Below, piece by piece: positions 53,968 through 63,258 of a stretch of 64,000 nucleotides of DNA. The DNA comes from Isoptericola sp. AK164 (GTDB lineage: Bacteria; Actinomycetota; Actinomycetes; Actinomycetales; Cellulomonadaceae). The position numbers and the translations under genes were made by a program. Position 1 is the first letter of the stretch. Each line of letters opens with the position of its first letter. The stretch is taken from positions 2,728,001 to 2,792,000 of the forward strand of contig NZ_CP119106.1 in assembly GCF_029643425.1 (NCBI RefSeq). Reading direction: 5' to 3'. The notes beneath the pieces are model-generated. The model was not told the DNA's origin, made no database searches, and was given only the letters and a program-made list of their open reading frames with translations.

Positions 53968-55491
53968 ATGATCCGACGACGCATCACGACCGGTCTCGGC
54001 GCGCTGCTCGCAGCCGCCACGCTCCTCACCGCTCCGCGGGCGGCCTCCGGGGCGCCGACGGACGGCACGGACCACGGGGCCGGTGGTGTCGACGCCTGTC
54101 GGCCGGCAGCGGCCGTCGACGGGCTGGGGGCCGGGTTCCCCGTGGACGACCAGGCGATCCCGGCGACGGGCACCGTGCACGCCACGACGGTCTTCGTCGA
54201 CTTCTCGGACGCACCCGCCGGTGCGGACACCCTGGGCGCGGCCGGGGACAACCTGCGCTCCGGCGTGGAGTACCTCGAGGACGTGTCCGGCGGCCGGCTC
54301 GCGCTGGAGGTGGCGGCGTCGGACTCGTGGGTGCGGATGCCGGAGCCCTCGACCGCGTACCCGTTCGAGCGGGGCCTGACCTACGCCGAGCACGTGCGGT
54401 ACATCGAGGACGCGGTCGCGGCCGCCGACCCGTCCGTCGACTTCGCGGACACCGACGTCGTCTGGGTCGTGGCGACCGCGGAGGCCGAGGCCATCAGCTA
54501 CTCGCCCACCACGAACTTCCTCGACGTCACGGTCGACGGCAACCGCCTCACGCACGCCGTCACCATCGGTGCCGACCAGTGGTCCTGGGGCGGTCTCGTC
54601 CTGGCGCACGAGTCCGGTCACACCTTCGGACTGCCGGACCTCTACCTGGCCGAGGCCCCCGCGGACGACCCGGGGAACCACCACGCGGCCGTGGGCGGCT
54701 GGGACCTCATGGGTCTGATCTCCGGGCACGCACCGGAGCTGTTCACGTGGAGCCGCTGGCAGCTCGGCTGGATCGACGACGAGCAGGTCGTCTGCGCCGA
54801 CGGCACGACGCCGTCGTCGGCGGACCTCGTCCCGGTCCCGGCCGCCGCGTCGGCGGACGCGTCGCAGGACGCGATGCTCGTGCTGCCGACCGGGCCGACC
54901 ACGGCCGTCGTGGTGGAGAACCGGCAGCGGGCCGGCTACGACGACGGCGCGCTCGCGACCGGGGCGCTCGTCTACACGGTCGACACCTCGGTGCGCAGCG
55001 GGGAGGGGCCGCTCCGCGTCGTCGACGCGACCCCCGGGTCGGCGGCCGGGCTCGACGACGCGCCGTTCGGCCCGGGCGACCGCTGGACGGAACCCACCAC
55101 GGGCGCGACGCTGACCTTCGCGACCGCGGAGGACCAGGGGTCCGCCGACGGGGCGCCGGTCCTGACCGTGACGGTCGAGCCGGACACCTCCGCGACGCCG
55201 CCGCTCGAGCTGGACACCGTCGTCCAGCCACGGTGCCTGGGGGGCCGCGGCTACCTGGCCGTGCGGGTGCAGAACGGCATGGACGTCCCGGTGTCCGTCA
55301 CGGTGGACACGCCGTACGGGTCCCGGACGGTCGAGGACGTCGCACCCGACCGGTACGTCCACCGGACGTTCGGTACGCGGTCCGCGGCGGTGCCCGCCGG
55401 TACGGTGTCGGTGACGGGGCACGCCGTGGTCGGCGGCGAGGACGTGACCTCGACCGAGGACGTCCCGTTCGAGGCGTTCACCTGCGACTGA
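53968..55491 (+). CDS. Secreted M6-like zinc metalloprotease
   Basis: 507 aa. A signal peptide (RRRITTGLGALLAAATLLTAPRAASGA) is followed by a propeptide-like stretch and a metalloprotease domain with HESGHTFGLPDL: His214, Glu215, His218 and Asp224 fit the HExxHxxGxxD pattern of M6/immune-inhibitor-A-like enzymes. VFVDFSDAPAG and GGWDLMGLISGHAPELFTWSRWQLGW further support M6. The C-terminal 130 residues form a beta domain with two Cys. Its role (degradation or defence) cannot be told from sequence. No neighbouring gene appears functionally linked. Confidence 0.85.
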   Translation: MIRRRITTGLGALLAAATLLTAPRAASGAPTDGTDHGAGGVDACRPAAAVDGLGAGFPVDDQAIPATGTVHATTVFVDFSDAPAGADTLGAAGDNLRSGVEYLEDVSGGRLALEVAASDSWVRMPEPSTAYPFERGLTYAEHVRYIEDAVAAADPSVDFADTDVVWVVATAEAEAISYSPTTNFLDVTVDGNRLTHAVTIGADQWSWGGLVLAHESGHTFGLPDLYLAEAPADDPGNHHAAVGGWDLMGLISGHAPELFTWSRWQLGWIDDEQVVCADGTTPSSADLVPVPAAASADASQDAMLVLPTGPTTAVVVENRQRAGYDDGALATGALVYTVDTSVRSGEGPLRVVDATPGSAAGLDDAPFGPGDRWTEPTTGATLTFATAEDQGSADGAPVLTVTVEPDTSATPPLELDTVVQPRCLGGRGYLAVRVQNGMDVPVSVTVDTPYGSRTVEDVAPDRYVHRTFGTRSAAVPAGTVSVTGHAVVGGEDVTSTEDVPFEAFTCD

Positions 55492-55505
55492 CCGCTCCGC
55501 CCGCG

Positions 55506-55541
55506 TCAAGATTCTTGACATCGAGAGACCAGCGTTAGTCT
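55506..55541 (+). promoter_or_regulatory. Autoregulatory MarR promoter/operator
   Basis: TCAAGATTCTTGA (55506-55518) is a perfect odd-length dyad, and TCTTGACATCGAGA overlapping it is a second, near-perfect one. They cover the -35 TTGACA (55515-55520). A -10 TAGTCT (55536-55541) lies 6 nt before the ATG, so the mRNA is probably leaderless. Dyads of this kind are typical MarR operators. Confidence 0.7.
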
Positions 55542-55547
55542 CGGGGC

Positions 55548-56051
55548 ATGGAGAGCACGCACCCCGGTGACGAGGTCGACCGCATCGTCGCCGCCTGGCA
55601 GCGCGAGCGCCCCGACCTCGACGTCGAACCCCTGACCGTCTTCTCACGCATCAGTCGGCTGGCCCGTCACCTCGACCGGGCACGGCGCGGCGCGTTCGCC
55701 CGGCACGACCTCGAGACCTGGGAGTTCGACGTGCTGTCCGCGCTGCGGCGCGCCGGCGAGCCGTACCGGCTGTCGCCGGGCCGTCTGGTCGCCCAGACCC
55801 TGGTCACCAGCGGCACCATGACCAACCGGATCGACCGGCTCGCCGAGCGCGGCCTCGTCGAGCGGCACCGCTCCCCCGAGGACCGTCGCGGCGTGCTCGT
55901 GCGGCTGACCGGCGCCGGCCGCTCACGCGTGGACGCGGCCATGAGCGACCTGCTCGGCGTCGAGGCCCAGGTCCTCGACGCCCTGCCGGCGGAGGAACGC
56001 CCCCGGCTGGCCGCTCTGCTGCGCACCCTCGGCGCCCAGTTCGATGAGTAG
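55548..56051 (+). CDS. MarR-family transcriptional regulator
   Basis: 167 aa winged-helix protein. TWEFDVLSALRRAGEPYRLSPGRLVAQTLVTSGTMTNRIDRLAERGLVERHRSPEDRRGVLVRLT contains the recognition helix and wing with the DxR motif. It overlaps the transporter gene by 8 bp and very likely represses that operon through the dyads in its own promoter. Ligand unknown. Confidence 0.92.
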   Translation: MESTHPGDEVDRIVAAWQRERPDLDVEPLTVFSRISRLARHLDRARRGAFARHDLETWEFDVLSALRRAGEPYRLSPGRLVAQTLVTSGTMTNRIDRLAERGLVERHRSPEDRRGVLVRLTGAGRSRVDAAMSDLLGVEAQVLDALPAEERPRLAALLRTLGAQFDE

Positions 56052-57321
56052 CCCCACCGGCGGCACCGGCGACGGCGGCACCGGCGACGGCGGCACCGGC
56101 GACGGCGGCGCGAACCGGGCGACAGCGTTCGCCGCGGGCGCCGGCGGGCTCGTCCTGGCCGCGCTGCTGCTCGTGGCGCTCAACCTGCGCGCACCGTTGA
56201 CCGCACTGGCCCCGGTGATCGACCAGGTCGCGGCCGGCCTGGGGATGTCCTCGGCCGGCGTCGCGCTCCTGACGTCGATCCCGGTGCTGACGTTCGCGGT
56301 GTGCACCCCGGCGTCCGCGGTGCTGGTGGGCCGCTGGGGCCCGGAACGTGCGCTCGTCGTCGGGCTGCTGGCGATCCTGGTCGGCACCCTGCTGCGCTCG
56401 AGCGGCTCCGTCGGGGCGGCCCTGGTCGGCACCGCCGTCCTGGGCATCGGCATCACGCTCGGCAACGTCTCCGTGCCGGTGATCATCACCCGGGACTTCC
56501 GGCGCCGCGCGGCCGGCGTGACCGGTGCGTACACCGCCACCATGAACGCCGGGTCCACCCTGACGACGGTGTTCACCGTCCCGCTGGCCGTCGCGTTCGG
56601 CTGGCAGTGGGCGCTGGCCGGATGGGGCGTGCTCGCGGCGGTCGCCCTGGTCGCCTGGGTCCCGGCCGGCCGGTCGCTGGCGCGCCGCCACGACGGGGTG
56701 CCGACGTCGGACACCCGTGCGCAGGAGCGTCAGCGGGCGACGGCGCAGCGCGGGCTCGCCGTGCTGCTCGCGATCGCCTTCGCCGGGCACACCGCCGGGT
56801 ACTACGCGATGTCGACCTGGCTGCCGACGATCCTCGCCGACCGGCTCGGCTTCGACGCCGCCACCGCGGGCAGCGGAGCCGCCCCGTTCCAGCTCGCCGC
56901 CGTCGTCGGGGCGTTCCTGGTGCCGCTCGGCCTGACCGGGCGCCTGTCCGAGCGGACCGTGGCGACCGTCCAGTGCGTCCTCTGGCTCACCCTGCCGGTG
57001 GCGCTGCTGCTCGTCCCGCAGCTGTGGTGGGTCGGGGTCGGCCTGGCCGGCGCGGCCCAGGGCGGCATCTTCGCGGTGATCTTCACGCTCGTCGCCCGGC
57101 GGTCGCCCTCGGTGGCCACCGCCCGCCGCACCTCCGCCGTCGTCCAGACCGGCGGCTACGCGTGCGGCGCGACCGCTCCCATCGCGCTCGGGGCCGTGTA
57201 CGAGGCGACCGGAGGGTGGACGGCGCCCCTCGCCCTGCTCACCGCGCTGCTGGTGGCGATGACCGTGGCGCTGTGGCTGGCTGCGGGACCGCCGCGCGTC
57301 GCCACCGCACCGAGCCGGTAG
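56044..57321 (+). CDS. MFS transporter (CynX/NimT type)
   Basis: 425 aa with 12 predicted membrane segments. LNLRAPLTALAPVIDQVAAGLGMSSAGVALLTSIPVLTFA is the CynX/NimT signature at the first two helices; LGNVSVPVIITRDFRR and QGGIFAVIFTLVARRSP also fit. The first 25 residues are an unusual Gly/Thr/Asp repeat (three GGTGD units) encoded by a DNA tandem repeat. It is translated from within the end of the MarR gene. Substrate unknown; export of a small anion or nucleobase-like compound is only suggested by the family. Its stop directly abuts the stop of the convergent LysR gene. Confidence 0.88.
   Translation: MSSPTGGTGDGGTGDGGTGDGGANRATAFAAGAGGLVLAALLLVALNLRAPLTALAPVIDQVAAGLGMSSAGVALLTSIPVLTFAVCTPASAVLVGRWGPERALVVGLLAILVGTLLRSSGSVGAALVGTAVLGIGITLGNVSVPVIITRDFRRRAAGVTGAYTATMNAGSTLTTVFTVPLAVAFGWQWALAGWGVLAAVALVAWVPAGRSLARRHDGVPTSDTRAQERQRATAQRGLAVLLAIAFAGHTAGYYAMSTWLPTILADRLGFDAATAGSGAAPFQLAAVVGAFLVPLGLTGRLSERTVATVQCVLWLTLPVALLLVPQLWWVGVGLAGAAQGGIFAVIFTLVARRSPSVATARRTSAVVQTGGYACGATAPIALGAVYEATGGWTAPLALLTALLVAMTVALWLAAGPPRVATAPSR
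56059..56109 (+). repeat. 15-bp tandem repeat in the MFS N-terminus
   Basis: Three exact copies of a 15-bp unit (GGCGGCACCGGCGAC) at 56059-56073, 56074-56088 and 56089-56103, followed by a partial copy. The unit length is a multiple of three, so copy-number change would lengthen or shorten the cytoplasmic N-terminus by five residues without a frameshift. Confidence 0.9.
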
Positions 57322-58218
57322 TCAGGCCGCCCGCGCGACGGCGAGGTTCGCCTCGCCGAGCAGCTCCAGCAGCCGGAGCGCGGCCGGCTCGGCCGTGGGT
57401 GCCGAGACCGCCGAGACCACCCATTCCGGGGCCCCGCCGTCCGGCAGGTCGAGGACGGCGAGACCCGCGGCCTGCGGCTTCGCGGCCACGTGCTGGGGCA
57501 CGACGGCGACCCCCAGCCCACGCTGGACGAAGTCGAGCAGCGTGTGGACGTCGTCGACGCTCATGCGGACGCGACGCTCGAGGTGCCGGTCGGCGAAGGC
57601 GGCGTCCACGAGCTGTCGGATGGCCCACGGCTCGCGGAAGTCGACGAAGTCCCGCACGGCGAGGTCCTCCCACGAGACCCGCGCCGACCGGGCCAGGTCG
57701 TCGGTGGGGTGCACGAGACCGACGACGGGACGGCGGCCGAGCTCGAGGCGGCGCAGGGGGCCGAGGTGCTGGGTCGTGGCGAGGAACGCCACGTCGAGGT
57801 CACCGGCGCGCACCTGGGTCGCGAGCTCGCGCGAACCCGCCTGCGTGAACTGCACGTCCACCAGCGGGTAGCGCAGCCGGAAGCGTTCCAGGAGCGGCCC
57901 GACGTCGAGAACACCGAGGCACTGCTCGGACCCGATCCGCAGCCGGCCGGAGATCTGCCGGCTGGCGCGCACGACGGCGTCGCGGCCGGCCGACGCCTGG
58001 GCGAGCATCTGCCGGGCGAACGGCAGCAGGGCCCGGCCGGCGTCGGTGAGGGCGACCTGGCGGGTCGTGCGGTCGAACAGGGACGCGCCGAGCTCCTTCT
58101 CGAGGTTCCGGATCGCGGCGGACAGCCCGGACTGGCTCACCCCGCACAGCGCGGCGGCGCGCGTGAAGTGGCCCTCCTCGGCCACCGCCACCAGGTACTC
58201 CATCTGCCGCAGCTCCAT
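57322..58218 (-). CDS. LysR-family transcriptional regulator
   Basis: 298 aa. The N-terminal winged HTH is MELRQMEYLVAVAEEGHFTRAAALCGVSQSGLSAAIRNLEKELG; the effector domain contains LDVAFLATTQHLGPLRRLELG and FVQRGLGVAVVPQHVA. It diverges from the first aldo/keto reductase gene and overlooks a 24-bp dyad, so it probably controls that pair. Its own promoter (-10 TACCGT, 58243-58238) overlaps the dyad, fitting autorepression. AGGAG precedes the ATG. Confidence 0.93.
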   Translation of the reverse strand: MELRQMEYLVAVAEEGHFTRAAALCGVSQSGLSAAIRNLEKELGASLFDRTTRQVALTDAGRALLPFARQMLAQASAGRDAVVRASRQISGRLRIGSEQCLGVLDVGPLLERFRLRYPLVDVQFTQAGSRELATQVRAGDLDVAFLATTQHLGPLRRLELGRRPVVGLVHPTDDLARSARVSWEDLAVRDFVDFREPWAIRQLVDAAFADRHLERRVRMSVDDVHTLLDFVQRGLGVAVVPQHVAAKPQAAGLAVLDLPDGGAPEWVVSAVSAPTAEPAALRLLELLGEANLAVARAA

Positions 58219-58237
58219 TGATCACTCCTGGTTCTGA

Positions 58238-58286
58238 ACGGTATGAGTTCAAGTCGTTGGACTCATCATCGCTCACTTCCTATCGT
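58238..58286. promoter_or_regulatory. LysR/aldo-keto reductase divergent operator-promoter
   Basis: ATGAGTTCAA (58243-58252) and TTGGACTCAT (58257-58266) form a 24-bp dyad (9 of 10 paired) around a 4-nt spacer. The -10 of the reductase gene is TATCGT (58281-58286), putting the dyad over its -35 region; the LysR -10 (58243-58238) touches the other side. This is the arrangement of a LysR-controlled divergent pair. Confidence 0.75.
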
Positions 58287-58314
58287 CGTCAGCACAGTCG
58301 AGACAAGGAGAACC

Positions 58315-59175
58315 GTGGAATCACGCACCATCGGACACCGCTCCGTCAGCGCGATCGGGCTCGGCGGCATGCCCCTGTCCATCGAGGGACGCCCCGACCG
58401 GGACCGGGCGATCGCCACCGTCCATGCGGCGCTCGACGCCGGCGTCACGCTCGTCGACACCGCCGACGCCTACCACCGCGACGCCGGGGAGGTCGGGCAC
58501 AACGAGGAGCTGATCGCCGAGGCGCTGCGCACCTGGGGCGGCGACACCTCCGACGTGCTCGTCGCGACCAAGGGCGGGCACCTGCGCCCGGGCGACGGCA
58601 CCTGGACCCAGGACGGCCGGCCCGAGTACCTCAAGGCCGCGGCGAAGGCCTCCGCGCAGCGCCTCGGTGTCGAGGCGATCGGCCTGTACCAGTTCCATCG
58701 GCCCGACCCGTCGGTGCCCTACGCCGAGTCGATCGGCGCGCTGGTCGATCTCCTCGACGAGGGCGTGATCCAGCAGGCCGGCATCTCCAACGCGAACGTC
58801 GCCCAGATCGACGAGGCGAACGAGATCCTCGGCGGACGGCTCGCGTCCGTGCAGAACCAGTTCTCCCCCGCGTTCCGCTCCAGCCTGGGCGAGCTGGAGC
58901 ACTGCGCCGAGCTCGGGGTCGCCTTCCTGCCCTGGTCGCCGCTCGGCGGCATCGCGCGGGCCGCCGAGGTCGGCTCGACGCACGCCGCGTTCGGCCGCGT
59001 GGCCGAGCAGCACGGCGTCAGCCCGCAGCAGGTGACGCTCGCCTGGGAGCTGTCCCTCGCCCCGGTCGTGGTGCCGATCCCCGGCGCCTCGCGACCGACC
59101 AGCATCCAGGACTCGGCCGAGGCCGTCGGTCTCGAGCTCACCACCGACGAGCTCGCCGAGCTCTCCGACCACTGA
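58315..59175 (+). CDS. Aldo/keto reductase
   Basis: 286 aa NADPH-dependent oxidoreductase with a TIM barrel. TLVDTADAY carries the catalytic Asp and Tyr, VLVATKGG the catalytic Lys, YQFHRPDPSVPYAESIGAL the His; PGASRP near the C-terminus is in the cofactor loop. The GTG start at 58315 follows AAGGAG by 4 nt; the ATG at 58243 lies inside the operator. First gene of a two-gene operon, 19 nt before the second reductase. Confidence 0.9.
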   Translation: MESRTIGHRSVSAIGLGGMPLSIEGRPDRDRAIATVHAALDAGVTLVDTADAYHRDAGEVGHNEELIAEALRTWGGDTSDVLVATKGGHLRPGDGTWTQDGRPEYLKAAAKASAQRLGVEAIGLYQFHRPDPSVPYAESIGALVDLLDEGVIQQAGISNANVAQIDEANEILGGRLASVQNQFSPAFRSSLGELEHCAELGVAFLPWSPLGGIARAAEVGSTHAAFGRVAEQHGVSPQQVTLAWELSLAPVVVPIPGASRPTSIQDSAEAVGLELTTDELAELSDH

Positions 59176-59194
59176 ACCACCCGGAGGATCCCCC

Positions 59195-60127
59195 ATGAAG
59201 ACCGTCCCCCTCGGCACCAGCGGCCGCCAGGTCCCCAACGTCGTCCTCGGCCTGATGCGCATCCAGCAGATGGACGACGACGCCGTCCGCGAGCTCGTGC
59301 GCACCGCCCGCGACGCCGGCATCGACTTCGTCGACCACGCCGACGTCTACGGCGACGCGCTGCACGGCTGCGAACGCCGGTTCGCCGAGGCCATGCAGCT
59401 CACGCCCTCGCAGCGAGAGGAGCTGACCATCCAGTCCAAGGCCGGCATCGTCCGCGAGGGCCCGTACTTCGACTTCTCCTTCGACCACCTGGTGTCGTCC
59501 GTCGAGGAGTCGCTGAAGGCCCTCGACACCGACTACCTGGACGTGCTGCTGCTGCACCGCCCGGACGCCCTCGTGGAGCCCGACGAGGTCGCCCGCGCCT
59601 TCGACCACCTGGAGTCGACCGGCAAGGTGCGCTCCTTCGGCGTCTCCAACCACACGCCGGGCCAGATCGAGCTGCTCAAGAAGTCGGTTCGCCAGCCGCT
59701 CGTCGCGAACCAGCTCCAGCTCTCGATCACCCACGCACCGCTGGTCGCGCAGGGCGTGGCCGCCAACATGGCCGGACTGGACCAGTCCGCCGGGCGCGAC
59801 GGCGGGCTCCTCGACTACTGCCGCCTGCACGACATCACCGTGCAGGCCTGGTCGCCGTTCCAGGCCGGGTTCTTCACCGGCGTGTTCCTCGGCTCGGAGA
59901 ACTACCCCGAGCTGAACGCCGTCATCGACCGGTTGGCCGCGAAGTACGACGTACCGGCCATCGCGATCGCGACGGCCTGGATCACCCGCCACCCGGCCGG
60001 GATGCAGGTCGTGCTGGGCACCACGACGCCGGAGCGCGTCGCCGGTGCGGCGCAGGGCTCGGACGTCCCGCTCACCCGCGCCGAGTGGTACGAGCTGTTC
60101 CGCGCCGCGGGCTACACCGTGCCGTGA
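59195..60127 (+). CDS. Aldo/keto reductase (YdhF-like)
   Basis: 310 aa. IDFVDHADVYG holds the catalytic Asp and Tyr, IQSKAGI the Lys, LLLHRPDALVEPDEVARAFDHL the His; VRSFGVSNHTPGQIELL, NQLQLSITHAPLV and TAWITRHPAGMQVVLGTTTPERV are characteristic of the YdhF group. It presumably shares the substrate class sensed by the LysR regulator. A strong bidirectional terminator follows. Confidence 0.9.
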   Translation: MKTVPLGTSGRQVPNVVLGLMRIQQMDDDAVRELVRTARDAGIDFVDHADVYGDALHGCERRFAEAMQLTPSQREELTIQSKAGIVREGPYFDFSFDHLVSSVEESLKALDTDYLDVLLLHRPDALVEPDEVARAFDHLESTGKVRSFGVSNHTPGQIELLKKSVRQPLVANQLQLSITHAPLVAQGVAANMAGLDQSAGRDGGLLDYCRLHDITVQAWSPFQAGFFTGVFLGSENYPELNAVIDRLAAKYDVPAIAIATAWITRHPAGMQVVLGTTTPERVAGAAQGSDVPLTRAEWYELFRAAGYTVP

Positions 60128-60159
60128 TCCGCGGCCGGACAGCGGTCTGACGCTCGCGC

Positions 60160-60207
60160 GTCCCGGTCGTGCGGGTTTCACCTGCCCGATTCCCGCACGA
60201 CCGGGAC
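60160..60207. terminator. Bidirectional terminator between reductase and ABC-F genes
   Basis: 16-bp perfect stem (60160-60175 with 60192-60207) around a 16-nt loop, between convergent gene ends at 60127 and 60223. The loop contains TTTCACCTG, which resembles the surface-locus motif but is part of the hairpin and has no promoter near it. Confidence 0.85.
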
Positions 60208-60222
60208 AGGCGTCGGGGAGGC

Positions 60223-62091
<1,869 letters not shown>

Positions 62092-62094
<3 letters not shown>

Positions 62095-62154
62095 CGTGCG
62101 TGCTTCCTTCTCCCTCATCGCGGCGCGGTCAGGGAGAAGGAGGCACGCACGATG
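62092..62154 (-). promoter_or_regulatory. Hairpin covering the ABC-F ribosome site and start, with possible leader peptide
   Basis: 62092-62115 and 62131-62154 are reverse complements at 23 of 24 positions, with a 15-nt loop. In the ABC-F mRNA this pairs the ribosome site and ATG 62094; ATG 62118 sits in the loop. A minus-strand -10 (TAGCGG, 62180-62175) upstream would place the hairpin in the leader. A short frame GTG 62150 to TGA 62117-62115 encodes 11 residues (VRASFSLTAPR) through the left arm, its stop overlapping ATG 62118. This resembles leader-peptide control. Confidence 0.6.
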
Positions 62155-62225
62155 GGCAAGAGGGGGGCCGCAAGCCGCTAGCCTCGGGGACGACGTCGCC
62201 GTCCGCACCCAGGAGAGTCCCCCTC

Positions 62226-63197
62226 ATGGCCCAGTTCGACCTGCCCGTGACCGAGCTTGAGCAGTACCGTCCCACGGTCGAGGAGCCCGGCGACTTCGAC
62301 GCCTTCTGGTCCGGCACGATCGCCGAGGCGCGCGGGTTCGGTGACGACGTGCGCATCGAGCGGGTGGACGCCGGGCTGACCGAGCTCACGGTCGACGACG
62401 TCACCTTCCCCGGGTTCGGCGGGCACCCGATCAAGGCATGGCTCGTCCGACCGGCCCGGGTCGACGGTCCCCTGCCCGCCGTCGTGGAGTTCATCGGCTA
62501 CGGCGGGGGCCGCGGGCTGCCGCACGAACAGCTCGGGTACGCCGCGGCCGGGTACGCGCACCTGGTCGTCGACACCCGCGGACAGGGTTCCGGCTGGGGC
62601 TCCGGCGGCGACACCCCCGACCCGGTGGGACACGGCCCCGCCTCCCCCGGGTTCATGACCCGCGGCATCCTCGACCCGGCCGAGCACTACTACCGGCGTG
62701 TCTTCACCGACGGCGTGCGGGCCGTGGACGCCGTGCGGCAGATCGACGGGATCGACCCGGCGCGAGTGGCCGTGGCCGGGACCAGCCAGGGTGGCGGCAT
62801 CGCGATCGCCGTGGCAGGCCTACTGCCCGACGTCGTGGCCGCGGCGCCGAACGTGCCGTTCCTGTGCCACTTCCGGCGCGCCGTCCAGATCACCGACGCC
62901 GATCCCTACGCCGAGATCACGCGGTACCTCGCGGTGCACCGGGAGCACGAGGACGCCGCCTGGCGCACGCTGTCGTACCTCGACGGGGTCTCGTTCGCGC
63001 GGCGCGCCCGGGCCGCCGGCCTGTTCTCCGTCGCGCTGATGGACACGATCTGCCCGCCGTCGACGGTGTACGCGGCGTTCAACGCGTGGGGCGGCACCGA
63101 CCGGGAGATCGACGTCTACCCGTACAACGGGCACGAGGGCGGTCAGCACTACCGGTTCGCGCCGACCCTGGCATTCCTGCGCAAGCACCTGGACTGA
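62226..63197 (+). CDS. Acetylxylan esterase / cephalosporin-C deacetylase family hydrolase
   Basis: 323 aa alpha/beta hydrolase of the CE7 family. DTRGQGSGWGSGGDTPDP is the oxyanion-region motif; the nucleophile Ser is in AGTSQGGGIAIAVAG; the acid Asp in DTICPPSTV and the His in NGHEGGQ. CE7 enzymes deacetylate xylo-oligosaccharides and similar acetyl esters in the cytosol, fitting a cellulolytic/xylanolytic lifestyle. Promoter -10 TAGCCT lies at 62179-62184. ATG 62226 begins MAQFDLPVTELEQYRP, typical of the family; the upstream open frame extension is promoter. Confidence 0.92.
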   Translation: MAQFDLPVTELEQYRPTVEEPGDFDAFWSGTIAEARGFGDDVRIERVDAGLTELTVDDVTFPGFGGHPIKAWLVRPARVDGPLPAVVEFIGYGGGRGLPHEQLGYAAAGYAHLVVDTRGQGSGWGSGGDTPDPVGHGPASPGFMTRGILDPAEHYYRRVFTDGVRAVDAVRQIDGIDPARVAVAGTSQGGGIAIAVAGLLPDVVAAAPNVPFLCHFRRAVQITDADPYAEITRYLAVHREHEDAAWRTLSYLDGVSFARRARAAGLFSVALMDTICPPSTVYAAFNAWGGTDREIDVYPYNGHEGGQHYRFAPTLAFLRKHLD

Positions 63198-63198
63198 G

Positions 63199-63250
63199 CA
63201 CTACCTCGCGGGGAGGTTGCCTACCTCGGCGGACGGTTGCCTACCTCGCG
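63199..63250 (-). repeat. Second, three-copy site of the 20-bp repeat
   Basis: CTACCTCG starts at 63201, 63221 and 63241, exactly 20 bp apart; on the minus strand each reads CGAGGTAG, the core of the array at 2.5 kb. The copies follow the ispE stop codon directly and point in the ispE direction; there are none in the orientation of the convergent esterase gene. Copies 2 and 3 carry the full GGCAAC extension on the minus strand, and the outermost copy differs after TAG. Confidence 0.93.
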
Positions 63251-63258
63251 GGGCGGTG

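Noticed and set aside
60160-60207. Another copy of the TTCACCC regulatory motif (TTTCACCTG near 60177)
   Set aside because: It is the loop of a terminator between convergent genes, mismatched at the end, with no -10 at a fitting distance.
62152-62181. Nine-residue plus-strand frame (MGKRGAASR) with a strong ribosome site
   Set aside because: It lies upstream of the plus-strand -10 (62179-62184), so it would not be on the esterase transcript. Its ribosome site is the mirror image of the ABC-F leader hairpin.
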